DNA of 25,191 bases. Source: Acidobacteriota bacterium. Lineage in GTDB: Bacteria > Acidobacteriota > Terriglobia > Terriglobales > Acidobacteriaceae. A program made the position numbers and the translations under genes. Of this stretch, positions 7,976-16,443 are shown piece after piece; the first letter of the stretch is position 1, and the number at the start of each line of letters is the position of its first letter. Below the pieces are notes generated by a model. It worked only from the letters and a program-made list of their open reading frames with translations. It did no database searches and was not told the origin of the DNA. The DNA lies in the NCBI GenBank assembly GCA_021793595.1, contig JAJYSL010000043.1, positions 1 through 25,191 on the forward strand, given 5' to 3'.

Positions 7976-10068
7976 AACGCCAGCGATTTTCCTTCCACCC
8001 ATTGCGGAACCTCGAGGCCGAAAAGATGCAGTGCGGTAGGCGCCAGATCTTCAATGCCGGGATCGCTACTGTTGACGGGACGATTGGCGAATAACACTCC
8101 CGGAACCAGCACCGGATCGACGCAGTGGTCGCCGCTCCATGCCTTGGTGTTGTCTTCAAGAACGTGCTTTGTGACTTTGCCCACAGCACAATCCCAGGAC
8201 ACTCGATATCCCTTGTGATAGCCCACCAGCATGTCGGGCGCTGCCTGCAGATAGGGGCCCCGATACAGGTCGGCGGTCGCATATACGGTGCGGATCGGCG
8301 CCTCGCCGTTGTCTTCGCGCAGAGCGGTCAGCTTGGCGATAATCTCGCGTCGCAGAGCTTCCGTTTCTTTTCCAGAAGCTACAATTCCGTGCGCCTCGCG
8401 GCCCTGGACGTTCATATACATTCCGCCCAGGCCCAGCGCGTAGGCTCGGGTCTTGGTCCAGTCCACACCCTCAAAAAAGGAGCCGGGCTCGGCATCCGGC
8501 TTTAGCGTCAGATAGCCATTTTGATGCAGCCAGGAGTTGAGATTGACGCCGCGTCGAAACGCGCAAAAGCCATGATCGGAGAGCACGTAGACTGCGGTGT
8601 CCGCGTCGACAAAGGGCAATGTTTCACCGACCAGCACGTCCATGCGCTGGTACATTTCTTCAATCGTCCGTTTGTACTGGTCGTTCCCTTCCATGTGACC
8701 GAAAAACATGTGCTGCACGCGATCGCTTGTGTCGAACACGCAGGCCACCACGCCGCGACGGGTATGTTTCAGAGCGCTCAGGAACATTCCCTTGCGCTCT
8801 TCAAAGATGCTGTACGCCTGGTCGAGAAAGGCCGACTCGTCGATCACGCCTTCATTCAGCGCCCAGGTATCTTCTGCCATGCCGCAGGTAGCGTAGGAGC
8901 CCAGGAGGTCGGCTAGATACTTGGCGTAGTAGGAAGGATGGCTGATCGGAAGCGCCGGGCGTTCTGGATCAATTTGAATAGGAGACATGTACAGACTGGT
9001 TTCTGCGGCGAATTCCGTCAGCATGAAGCGAACAATGCCGCAGGCTTTGACGCCGACAACCGTGCGGAAAGAAAGCCGCAGCCAATTTGTGTACGTGCCA
9101 CGTTGCAGTCGCACGCGATGATCCTGCACCCGCAACTCCAGTGTGTTTCCGTTGCGGAGCAGTTGGAAGGGAATGCGCAGCGTTGGCTCCTCCGCGAGAA
9201 ACGTATCCTGCGGACCTTCAATGACGCCTTCAAATCCGTTTTTCTTCGCACGCAACGGGTAGCGGCTGCCATTTTCGTAAGTCGCTGCTTCAACGCGTGT
9301 GGTGAACTGCGAGAAGCTCCCCTGGGTTCCCTTCAAATCTGGGGTGGACATGGCAGAGAGCATTTTTCCGTCGAACTTTTCCGGCGGAAAGGTAATGGGC
9401 AGCCGCAAGATGGTGCAGTCGATGCCGTGCTCGCCAAGAATCTTCCAGAAGGGTTTGCTTTTGCGCAGCAGCTCCACGGTTGGGCTGGAGGTGGGAATGC
9501 GCAGCCGTCCGAAGCGCAGAACTTTTCGCGGCCGCTCAATGCGCGCCGACGCCAGTTGCGGTACATACGTCTTGAGGCTGCGATCGAGAAAATCAAAAAT
9601 GTTGTGTTTCGCCGGACTCACTCCTGTGGCGAATGTGGACCACGCGACTGGAGACAGGGACGGGAACGTGGTTCGCAGGCGATGGTAGCTGCCTGTTTCA
9701 GCCAGCTTCTTCAGATTGGGCAGCTTGCCTTCGGCCATGTAGCGCTCTGTTAAGCAAGGGTCCAGCCCGTCCAGACCGAGAAAAATGATTTTCTTCACCT
9801 TGGCGTCGCGAAAGCCCTTATGACGTCGCAAGGTCCGCCATGCCATGCGAAACGGCCAGGAAAGGAACGACAGCACGCTGGCAAAGAACCCGACAATCAG
9901 CGTCAGGAAAGAGCTGATAAACGCAAAGCCCGATCCGGGCCCGATATAGGCAAATTGAACCGCGTGCGGGTGGTGGTGCGTACAGACGAAGCAACAGAGC
10001 GTCATCGTGAGAGTGAGCACCGCGTCCGCGGCGGACACACGCGGAAATGGGTGAAGGGAGCGTTTCAC
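7972..10068 (-). CDS. Membrane-anchored AlkP-superfamily phosphodiesterase/phosphomutase-like protein (COG3379-like)
   Basis: The 698-residue enzyme has a long N-terminal hydrophobic part. It contains a signal-like stretch, then YIGPGSGFAF (41-50), then a membrane helix (about 48-70) and a basic segment (RMAWRTLRRHK). The AlkP core follows: Asp100 in IFLGLDGLDP, SPVAWSTFATG with Ser139 at the nucleophile position, DTSDRVQHMFFGHM, YVLSDHGFCAF and SGDHCVDPVLVPG. All expected metal ligands appear present, so it is probably catalytic. The start is GTG and overlaps the previous stop (GTGA); GAGG lies ten bases upstream. It resembles the next gene along its whole core, so tandem duplication is likely. 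The Tyr-Ile-Gly-Pro-Gly turn before the helix resembles the YIDPG-type N-terminal motif of other small bacterial membrane proteins. Substrate unknown. Confidence 0.85.
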   Translation of the reverse strand: MKRSLHPFPRVSAADAVLTLTMTLCCFVCTHHHPHAVQFAYIGPGSGFAFISSFLTLIVGFFASVLSFLSWPFRMAWRTLRRHKGFRDAKVKKIIFLGLDGLDPCLTERYMAEGKLPNLKKLAETGSYHRLRTTFPSLSPVAWSTFATGVSPAKHNIFDFLDRSLKTYVPQLASARIERPRKVLRFGRLRIPTSSPTVELLRKSKPFWKILGEHGIDCTILRLPITFPPEKFDGKMLSAMSTPDLKGTQGSFSQFTTRVEAATYENGSRYPLRAKKNGFEGVIEGPQDTFLAEEPTLRIPFQLLRNGNTLELRVQDHRVRLQRGTYTNWLRLSFRTVVGVKACGIVRFMLTEFAAETSLYMSPIQIDPERPALPISHPSYYAKYLADLLGSYATCGMAEDTWALNEGVIDESAFLDQAYSIFEERKGMFLSALKHTRRGVVACVFDTSDRVQHMFFGHMEGNDQYKRTIEEMYQRMDVLVGETLPFVDADTAVYVLSDHGFCAFRRGVNLNSWLHQNGYLTLKPDAEPGSFFEGVDWTKTRAYALGLGGMYMNVQGREAHGIVASGKETEALRREIIAKLTALREDNGEAPIRTVYATADLYRGPYLQAAPDMLVGYHKGYRVSWDCAVGKVTKHVLEDNTKAWSGDHCVDPVLVPGVLFANRPVNSSDPGIEDLAPTALHLFGLEVPQWVEGKSLAL

Positions 10069-10928
10069 CGCAGTTTACCCTCGAGGAACGGAACCTCCAG
10101 CACCTTCGGATGCTGCACAGGACCATGGCCAAAGTATCCATCCTCGCCAAACAGTTCACCGTGATCGGAAGTAATGGTGATGTAGGTATTTTTAGGCACC
10201 AGATCGAACAGCTCTTCCACCACCAAGTCGAGATACTTGACGGCCGCAATCTGGCGATGACGCAGGTCGTTCATTTTTTCCCGATTAAAGAATCGCATGC
10301 CTTTCAGCTTTCCCCCAACGATGGGATCCTGCAGGTGCTTGAACACCCCGTGGACTCCGTGAATCCTGGGCCAGTCTTCTTCCGACTCCCCAGGGAGCGC
10401 ATAGGGATAGTGCGTCTCGCCCACGTTCAACACCCAGAAGGACGGCTGCTGCTCAGAAAAATGCATTTCGCGAACCATAGCTCGCATGTCGTTGTGTTTG
10501 TCCATCAATCGAAAGCTGTCAAAGCCAAGGTTGATCGGCGTTCGGGGATTCAACACGGGCAGCGAGACCCGGGCGTGGGTGGCGTATCCCAGCGTATTTT
10601 TCAAAAATGGGGGCAGATACAGCTGCGGCACCAGCGACTGAAACTTCAGGTCGTCGCAACCGAGGCGCTGGTTATATTTTAGGAATTCGGTCTTGTAATA
10701 CTCCGACGCGAAAATATGCTTCGGGCTGCTGTGGGGCATGAGTCCCATCAAAAGATTGAAGTGAGACGGCGCCGTCCACGAGGCGTAGGACCACTTGCGC
10801 TCAACAGGGCCCAGCTTGCGCATGGTGCGCGGACGCGCTCGCATAAACGAGTCGTAGCGGCAACTGTCGAAGACAACAAGAACGTAATTATTGCGCTCAG
10901 CGTCTTTGCTAGGGCGGTTTTTGCTCAT
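10065..10928 (-). CDS. Short AlkP/sulfatase-fold hydrolase, Thr nucleophile
   Basis: The 287-residue protein has no signal peptide or membrane segment and so appears cytoplasmic or peripheral. The sulfatase-like fold shows Asp21 (VVFDSCRYDSF), Thr52 in WTAPSHFNLLMG, His173 (GETHYPY), Asp255-His256 (ITSDHGELFG) and His268 (YFGHGPV), a full set of likely metal ligands and nucleophile. The T-A-P-S-H sequence lacks the Cys or Ser needed for formylglycine, so it is more like phosphoryl-transfer members of the superfamily than like true sulfatases. It is about 100-150 residues shorter than typical sulfatases, lacking much of the C-terminal subdomain, but ends naturally at a stop overlapping the next start. 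It is the first gene of the minus-strand operon. The upstream region has only a weak ribosome-binding site. Confidence 0.75.
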   Translation of the reverse strand: MSKNRPSKDAERNNYVLVVFDSCRYDSFMRARPRTMRKLGPVERKWSYASWTAPSHFNLLMGLMPHSSPKHIFASEYYKTEFLKYNQRLGCDDLKFQSLVPQLYLPPFLKNTLGYATHARVSLPVLNPRTPINLGFDSFRLMDKHNDMRAMVREMHFSEQQPSFWVLNVGETHYPYALPGESEEDWPRIHGVHGVFKHLQDPIVGGKLKGMRFFNREKMNDLRHRQIAAVKYLDLVVEELFDLVPKNTYITITSDHGELFGEDGYFGHGPVQHPKVLEVPFLEGKLR

Positions 10929-11411
10929 TTCATTGTGTCCACTATCTTACTTGCGATGATACGTGGTCACGCAGGGGTCTGCGTAGCCTTCTTTCGCTGC
11001 CATTGTCTCGATTTCGAGCCAGCTCCAATATCGCATCGCGAAGTTTGCCGTAGGATGCGCATCTGCCGAGTGGGGGGCGATGGGAAAAGGCGTGGGATGA
11101 CGCTGAAAACTTAATCAGCGCCTGTTTCGTCGAACAAGGCGAGATAGTGCGACCACGGCGAAGATCTCATCGAAATACCTTTCAGATATGCTGGGGGCTG
11201 AAATTTATTTCAGCCGATTGGAAGGGTATCAAAGGCATGCCCACGACGAATGAGGCTCCGAGCCGCTTCGGCCTGGCGAAACACTCAGTCGCTCTGCGGT
11301 CTGCAGCGAAAACATGAAATCAGCACCAGCCGTACCAGAACATCCTCCAAGGTCGTCTCACTCTCATCAGGATTGGTTTCGGAAACCTACTCTACAGGGA
11401 AGGGAAAGCGT
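10929..11411. other. Non-coding gap with inverted repeats between divergent genes
   Basis: This 483-base stretch separates the start of the minus-strand AlkP operon from the plus-strand APS-kinase-like gene, so it should hold both promoters. No open frame in it has coding character. Three inverted repeats are visible: ACGCAG-gggt-CTGCGT at 10969-10984, CGCTGA/TCAGCG at 11101-11120, and a 9-bp repeat at 11196-11215. A further GGTTTC-g-GAAACC lies at 11375-11387, just before the kinase gene. I could not assign -35/-10 boxes with confidence. Confidence 0.5.
11196..11215. promoter_or_regulatory. Perfect 9-bp inverted repeat, candidate operator
   Basis: GGCTGAAAT and ATTTCAGCC flank a two-base TT spacer. 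There is no following U-run, so a terminator is less likely than a binding site for a dimeric regulator. It lies about 270 bases before the AlkP operon and about 200 bases before the kinase-like gene. The regulator is unknown; the ribbon-helix-helix protein of the operon is one candidate, by inference only. Confidence 0.35.
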
Positions 11412-11960
11412 ATGAGTAGGGAGCGAGCGACCGCGAATTGCAAGCCAAAGCGCTGCCTGACTGTCTGGCTTACGGGGCTCAGCGGCGCTGGCAAAACCAC
11501 CCTTTGCCGGTACGTCCAGATAAAACTAGCCACAGGTGACATGGCCGTGGAAGTACTGCACGGAGATGTCGTGCGGGCGCATCTCTGCAAAGCTCCTGGG
11601 CATTCGGAAGCCGACAGGAAGGAAAATATCCGGCGCATCGCGCATGTCGCGAAAATGCTGACACATCACAGAAAGATCGTCCTGGTGGCGGCGATTTCGT
11701 CCTGTCGATGTGGCCGCGAAGAGGCGCGGTCCATCATCGGCAATTTCATTGAGGTCTACGTGAATGCCCCGCTGGTCGTTTGCGAGCAGCGCGATCCCAA
11801 GGGGCTCTACGAGTGCGCGGAAGGCGGCTGGCAACTCCCGATGCAATTGGTGAGAATCAATGGCTTGGGGAATCGACGACCGGTTCCGGCGCTGGGGTTC
11901 GCCTGGCTCCGCCAAACTTCTCCAGAACTGTCCTGGTCAGAACGTAGAGCACCGGAATAA
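11412..11960 (+). pseudogene. Truncated adenylylsulfate (APS) kinase-like gene
   Basis: The 182-residue frame begins at an ATG preceded by GGGAAGGGAAA. It has a clean Walker A (GLSGAGKTT, residues 22-30) and most of the CysC core: HSEADRKENIRRIAHVAKML, VLVAAISSCR, IGNFIEVYVNAPL and CEQRDPKGLYE. APS kinase phosphorylates adenylylsulfate to PAPS in sulfate activation. Right after GLYECAEGG the family pattern stops: the usual FTG...PYE.P segment that completes the APS site is missing and is replaced by about 45 unrelated residues. The last 104 bases run antisense through the 3' end of the RND pump gene. The usual DGD motif reads HGD (His50), another departure. I judge it a degenerate fragment cut off at its 3' end, but a short, altered kinase cannot be excluded. 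Confidence 0.65.
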
Positions 11961-14900
11961 AGAAGAGATTCAGGATTGTAGAGACCAGCATTCCGCCAAT
12001 AATCGTGGTGCCGATTGAATGACGGCCTGCCTGTCCAGCGCCGCTGGCAAAGGCCAAGGGCAGAATGCCGAGAATAAACGCGAACGATGTCATCAAGATG
12101 GGGCGCAGGCGCAGTTCGGCAGCTTCCATGGCGGCATCTGCGATGGAACGGCCCCGTTTGCGCAGCTGTTCGGCAAATTCAACGATCAGAATCGCGTTCT
12201 TCGCCGCCAGGCCAATCAACATGACCAGACCAATCTGGCAATACACGTCATCGGAGAGGCCGCGCATCGAGACTGCGCTGAGCGCTCCTAGTACGGCCAT
12301 TGGAACCGACAACAAAATAATGAATGGCAGAACAAAACTTTCATACAGCGCGGCCAGGGTCAGATAGACTACCAGGATTCCAAGTCCGAAGATAATTGCC
12401 GCTTTGTTGCCGGCTTCAATTTCCTGCAGCGCCAATCCAGTCCAGGAGTACTGCATGCCTCGCAGCATGTGTTTTGTGGCCAACTGTTCCATGGCCGCCA
12501 GACCCTGGCCAGTGCTGATTCCTGGCGCTGACGATCCGTCGATTTCTGCCGAGCGGAACAGATCGTAATGGCTAATCAGCTGCGGTCCCGAGGTATCGAC
12601 AAGCGTGACAAGACTATCGAGCGGAACCATTTGTCCGCCACCGGAACGCACATAGAACGACCGGAGATCCTGTGTATTGCGCCGGAAGTTTTGATCGGCC
12701 TGCAGATACACCTGGTAGGAGCGGTTATTGAAGATGAAGTTGTTCACGTACGCCGAGCCCATGTACACCTGCAACGCGTCGCTGATCTGGGTCATCGGCA
12801 CGTTCAGCACCTGGGCTTTCTCGCGATCGATTTTGACTTCGACCAAGGGATCATTGGCGGTGAAAGGCGTGAACAGTCCTGTGATCTGGTGGTTCTGCCG
12901 ACTGCCGGCAACAATCTTGTCGGCAACGCGGGCGAGATCGGTGAGCGTGTTTTGGCCAGTGTCCTGCAATTCAAACTGAAATCCGCCAAAACTGCCGATA
13001 CCCTGAATCGCAGGGGGCTCGAAAGGAATGACAAGTCCGCCCTGGATGGAGAACAGTTTTCCGCGCAGGTCCATCACCAGGGCACCCGCAGAGTGCTGCG
13101 TCCCTTTGCGTTGTGAAAATGGTTTCAGGCTGACAAATACCAGTCCATAATTTGCGGCGCTGCCGGCGAAACTAAATCCGGTCACGGCAAATGAACTCTG
13201 GACTTCGGGTTCGTGCATGACGATCGCCTGGGCCTGATTCGCCAATTTGTCGGTATACGACAGAGACGCTCCAGGAGGCGCCTGGATCTGCAAAATAATG
13301 TAGCCCTGATCTTCCTGCGGTACAAACGAGGTGGGCACATGCTGGTACATGTACACGGTCGCGGCCAGACCGGCGATAAACAGCAGGATCAACGCATAGC
13401 GCCAACGCAGTACGACGTGGATGCTGCGCGCATATCCGGCGGACATGCCCTTGATGCCACGATCCACGGCATGTAAGAGTCCATGGTGAGGTTTCTCTCT
13501 GCGCAGAAGAATGGCTGACAGCGCCGGAGAAAGAGTGAGGGCGTTGAACGCGGAAATCGCGATGGAAAATGCAATCGTCAGAGCGAACTGGCGGTACAAA
13601 ATACCGGTGGTACCGGGAAAGAACGATACCGGAACGAAGACCGCAATCAAGACGACCGAAGTCGCAATGACCGCGCTGGTGACTTCTCCCATGGCGTCGG
13701 AGGTCGCCTGATGCGCGTCCATGGCTCCCTCGGTAATATGCCGTTGCACATTTTCGATCACCACAATGGCATCGTCGACAACCAGACCCGTGGCGAGGGT
13801 AATTCCGAACAGGGTTAAAGAGTTAATGGAAAAATCAAATATCCGGATAAAGGCAAAGGTACCGATCAGCGAAACAGGAATCGTGACCGCGGGAATAATC
13901 GTGGCACGCCAATCCTGCAGGAAAAAGAAGATGACGATGATGACGATGACGATAGCTTCAGCCAGTGTCTTCAACACCTCGCGAATCGAGTCGCCCACCA
14001 CAGTGGTGGTGTCAAACGCGATGGCATAGCGGAGTCCGGGAGGGAAGGATTTGGCCAGCTTCGCCATTTCCGCCTTGGCAGCCTCGTCGACAGCCAGAGC
14101 ATTTGCATTGCTCAACTGCTGAATACCCATTCCAACTGCGCTATAGCCGTTGAACTTCAGATCCGTCGCGTAGGTCTGGGCTCCCAACTCCGCGTGGCCG
14201 ACGTCTTTCAGCAAGACGACGCCGTTGGGAGAATTTTTCAGGACAATGTTGTCAAACTGCGCCGTGCTGGTCAGTCTGCCGACGACGTTGACGGCGATTT
14301 GATATTGCTGTTTGGGATCGATGGGAGGTGCACCCAATTGGCCGGCGGCGATTTCCACGTTCTGCTGTTGCAGTGCAGTCAGGGCATCGGATGCCGTGAG
14401 TCCGCGAGCCGCCATTTTCACCGGATCGAGCCACAGCCGCATGGCATACTTGCGTTCACCGAAAATCATAGTGCTGCCGACGCCGGGAATCCTCTTGATG
14501 GCGTCAGACACATAGACGTCGACATAATTACTGATGAATTGATTGGAATACTGGCCGTGGTCGGAATAAAAGCCGACGGCGAACACAAAATTGCTATTGG
14601 CTTTGTTGATCTCGACACCAAAATTGTTGACGGTTGCCGGCAATTGCCCCTGGGCGCTGGCAACGCGGTTCTGCACGTCCACTGCGGCGATGTTCAGGTC
14701 ATAACCCGTCTTGAAGGTAATCGTAATCGTCGAGACACCGTTGTTGTCGCTGCTGGATGTCATATAGTCCATGCCTTCGACACCGTTGATGGCTTCTTCC
14801 AACGGAATCGTGACCGCAGACTCAACTTCCTGCGCGCTGGCTCCCACATAGGTGGCAGTCACGGTGACTTGCGGAGGCGCCAATTGCGGATAGAGCGAGA

Positions 14901-14997
14901 TGGGCAGGCTGGGGATGACGACCACACCAGCCAGAATGATGAGGAGCGCGCAAACAGTGGCGAAGACCGGCCGATGGATAAAGAAATCAACAAACAC
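11857..14997 (-). CDS. RND multidrug efflux pump, inner-membrane permease (HAE1/AcrB type)
   Basis: The 1046-residue permease has the usual family length. It drives proton-coupled export of hydrophobic or amphiphilic compounds as the inner-membrane part of a tripartite pump. Visible marks are the N terminus FFIHRPVFATVCALLI, the periplasmic porter loops (FVPQEDQGYI at the start of the second half), the proton-relay Asp408-Asp409 in GLVVDDAIVVIENVQRH and the relay Lys in GLAAKNAILIVEFAEQL. Both repeats carry their membrane-helix blocks, so it looks intact and functional. The start is GTG at 14997 with GAGG nine bases upstream. It follows the adaptor gene by 89 bases on the same strand. Its 3' end overlaps the degenerate kinase gene in antisense. 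The substrate range cannot be read from sequence. No outer-membrane channel gene is nearby. Confidence 0.93.
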   Translation of the reverse strand: MFVDFFIHRPVFATVCALLIILAGVVVIPSLPISLYPQLAPPQVTVTATYVGASAQEVESAVTIPLEEAINGVEGMDYMTSSSDNNGVSTITITFKTGYDLNIAAVDVQNRVASAQGQLPATVNNFGVEINKANSNFVFAVGFYSDHGQYSNQFISNYVDVYVSDAIKRIPGVGSTMIFGERKYAMRLWLDPVKMAARGLTASDALTALQQQNVEIAAGQLGAPPIDPKQQYQIAVNVVGRLTSTAQFDNIVLKNSPNGVVLLKDVGHAELGAQTYATDLKFNGYSAVGMGIQQLSNANALAVDEAAKAEMAKLAKSFPPGLRYAIAFDTTTVVGDSIREVLKTLAEAIVIVIIVIFFFLQDWRATIIPAVTIPVSLIGTFAFIRIFDFSINSLTLFGITLATGLVVDDAIVVIENVQRHITEGAMDAHQATSDAMGEVTSAVIATSVVLIAVFVPVSFFPGTTGILYRQFALTIAFSIAISAFNALTLSPALSAILLRREKPHHGLLHAVDRGIKGMSAGYARSIHVVLRWRYALILLFIAGLAATVYMYQHVPTSFVPQEDQGYIILQIQAPPGASLSYTDKLANQAQAIVMHEPEVQSSFAVTGFSFAGSAANYGLVFVSLKPFSQRKGTQHSAGALVMDLRGKLFSIQGGLVIPFEPPAIQGIGSFGGFQFELQDTGQNTLTDLARVADKIVAGSRQNHQITGLFTPFTANDPLVEVKIDREKAQVLNVPMTQISDALQVYMGSAYVNNFIFNNRSYQVYLQADQNFRRNTQDLRSFYVRSGGGQMVPLDSLVTLVDTSGPQLISHYDLFRSAEIDGSSAPGISTGQGLAAMEQLATKHMLRGMQYSWTGLALQEIEAGNKAAIIFGLGILVVYLTLAALYESFVLPFIILLSVPMAVLGALSAVSMRGLSDDVYCQIGLVMLIGLAAKNAILIVEFAEQLRKRGRSIADAAMEAAELRLRPILMTSFAFILGILPLAFASGAGQAGRHSIGTTIIGGMLVSTILNLFFIPVLYVLTRTVLEKFGGARRTPAPEPVVDSPSH

Positions 14998-15086
14998 GTT
15001 GAGCTACCTCTGCCTCACAAAATGGAGCGCATACGTTGTGGCTACTTTGCTTAAAGTCGTTGTAGCCGAAAATACGCCGGAATTTC

Positions 15087-16199
15087 TTACGACATGGGTT
15101 GGACTGGAGCGCCGCTTACCAGAAGCTGCGTTCCAGAAACGATGACTTTATCGCCCGCCTGCAGGCCGCTTTTCACTTCGTAGAAATTGCCGACCGTGTC
15201 GCCTAACTGCACCGTCTTCTGTACCGCGATGTAGTGGCCATTCTGATTTTCCGCGACGTAGACAAACTGCTGGCCCCCGATCTGTGACACGGCAAGCACA
15301 GGAACGGTGGGCGCTGGAGCTGTGCTCCATATAACAACCGCGCGCACCAATTGATCGTTGCGCAGCACGCCGGGCTTGGTGTCAAGCTTGGCTTTCACAA
15401 GAATGGCCTGCAGCGTATTGTCGACCTGCGGTGAGACAAAGTAGACCTTGGCGGATGTGATTGGGGTTCCGTCGGCCGTTGTAATCTCGACCGGCAATCC
15501 AACACGTACCTGGGAGGCGCGGTCGGCTGGAACATAGATATAGGCTTCCATCTGGGTGTTATCGTCCACAGTGGTCAAGATCGAGGTTGGTGAAACATAA
15601 TCGCCAACGTGAACGGGAACATCTCCAACGACGCCGGCGAACGGCGCTACGATGTGGTAATAGGCGAGCTGCTGCTGGGCCGACTTGCGTGCCGCCACAT
15701 CGGACTCATAGGTGGCTTTGGAGGTGTTGAAGGTCTGCTCCGCCTGCTGAAAGGCCTGTTTGCTTGTAATGCCGGAAGAAAACAGAGACCGCTGACGAAC
15801 AATATCCTTCTGGTTGTACTGGTAGACAGCCAGCGCCTGCTGCTCGGTCGCTTCCTGCTGCGCGACAATGGCTTGCTGTTGGCGTGGATCAATCTCCATT
15901 AAGCGCTGCCCGCTCATCACGTGGTCGCCGGAGTGCACAAAAATCTGCGTGAGATTGCCGCTCACCTGGGGTTGAATGGTCGCGGACCTTCGGGACTTGA
16001 TGGTTGCGACATAATTGTCGCTGACTGGCACAGACTGTACCGACACAGACTCCACTTTGACCGGCATGGCCATTGGGCCCTGTGGAGCTTTTTTCTCCGC
16101 ACTCGAACTACAACCCACAACGCAGCCTAAAATAGTTGCCGCTGCAACTGTGGCTGTCACAAACAAGTTGAGTCTATTCGGCTTTAATTCGGCATCCAC
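15087..16199 (-). CDS. RND efflux periplasmic adaptor (membrane fusion protein), lipoprotein
   Basis: The 370-residue AcrA/MexA-type adaptor would bridge the permease and an outer-membrane channel. The signal ends in a lipobox (VVGC, followed by SSS), so it is probably lipid-anchored. The order is as expected for the family: a first beta/lipoyl half (ATIQPQVSGNLTQIFVHSGDHV), a helical hairpin (QQQAIVAQQEATEQQALAVY to about FNTSKATYESDVAARKS), the second lipoyl half (YYHIVAPFAGVVGDVPVHVGDYV), a beta-barrel (MEAYIYVPADRASQVRVGLPVEI) and a C-terminal membrane-proximal domain. The start is GTG (GTG GAT GCC) with a weak ribosome-binding site. It is the first gene of a two-gene operon with the pump. 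No adjacent regulator gene is seen. Confidence 0.9.
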   Translation of the reverse strand: MDAELKPNRLNLFVTATVAAATILGCVVGCSSSAEKKAPQGPMAMPVKVESVSVQSVPVSDNYVATIKSRRSATIQPQVSGNLTQIFVHSGDHVMSGQRLMEIDPRQQQAIVAQQEATEQQALAVYQYNQKDIVRQRSLFSSGITSKQAFQQAEQTFNTSKATYESDVAARKSAQQQLAYYHIVAPFAGVVGDVPVHVGDYVSPTSILTTVDDNTQMEAYIYVPADRASQVRVGLPVEITTADGTPITSAKVYFVSPQVDNTLQAILVKAKLDTKPGVLRNDQLVRAVVIWSTAPAPTVPVLAVSQIGGQQFVYVAENQNGHYIAVQKTVQLGDTVGNFYEVKSGLQAGDKVIVSGTQLLVSGAPVQPMS

Positions 16200-16443
16200 C
16201 TGGCGTCACCCACTCCACAAATTTTTCTTCGTATCTCGAATCGTCAGATTGTTCCGGTCATCCGCACTGGTGACCACAAGGCCAATTCTTTACGGGGATC
16301 TTCCTTCAAGCATATGTTTCAAGAACTCAATCAGTTCTCGGAAACACTTCTACCAACTCACTTGAAGCTATGCGTCGAAGTGAAAGATGCAGGGCAAAGC
16401 ACTGCGGATGCAATCATTTGAATTCAATCTTCTCACGCGGCCA

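Noticed and set aside
8938..9753. Plus-strand open frame of 271 codons inside the second AlkP gene
   Set aside because: It is antisense to a clearly conserved AlkP core and shows no coding pattern of its own.
14194..15054. Plus-strand open frame of 286 codons inside the RND pump gene
   Set aside because: It is antisense to the conserved N-terminal half of the pump and is a composition artefact.
16418..16427. TTGAATTCAA palindrome between YhhQ and the adaptor gene
   Set aside because: A ten-base AT-rich palindrome is expected by chance in a window of this size, and nothing else supports a site there.
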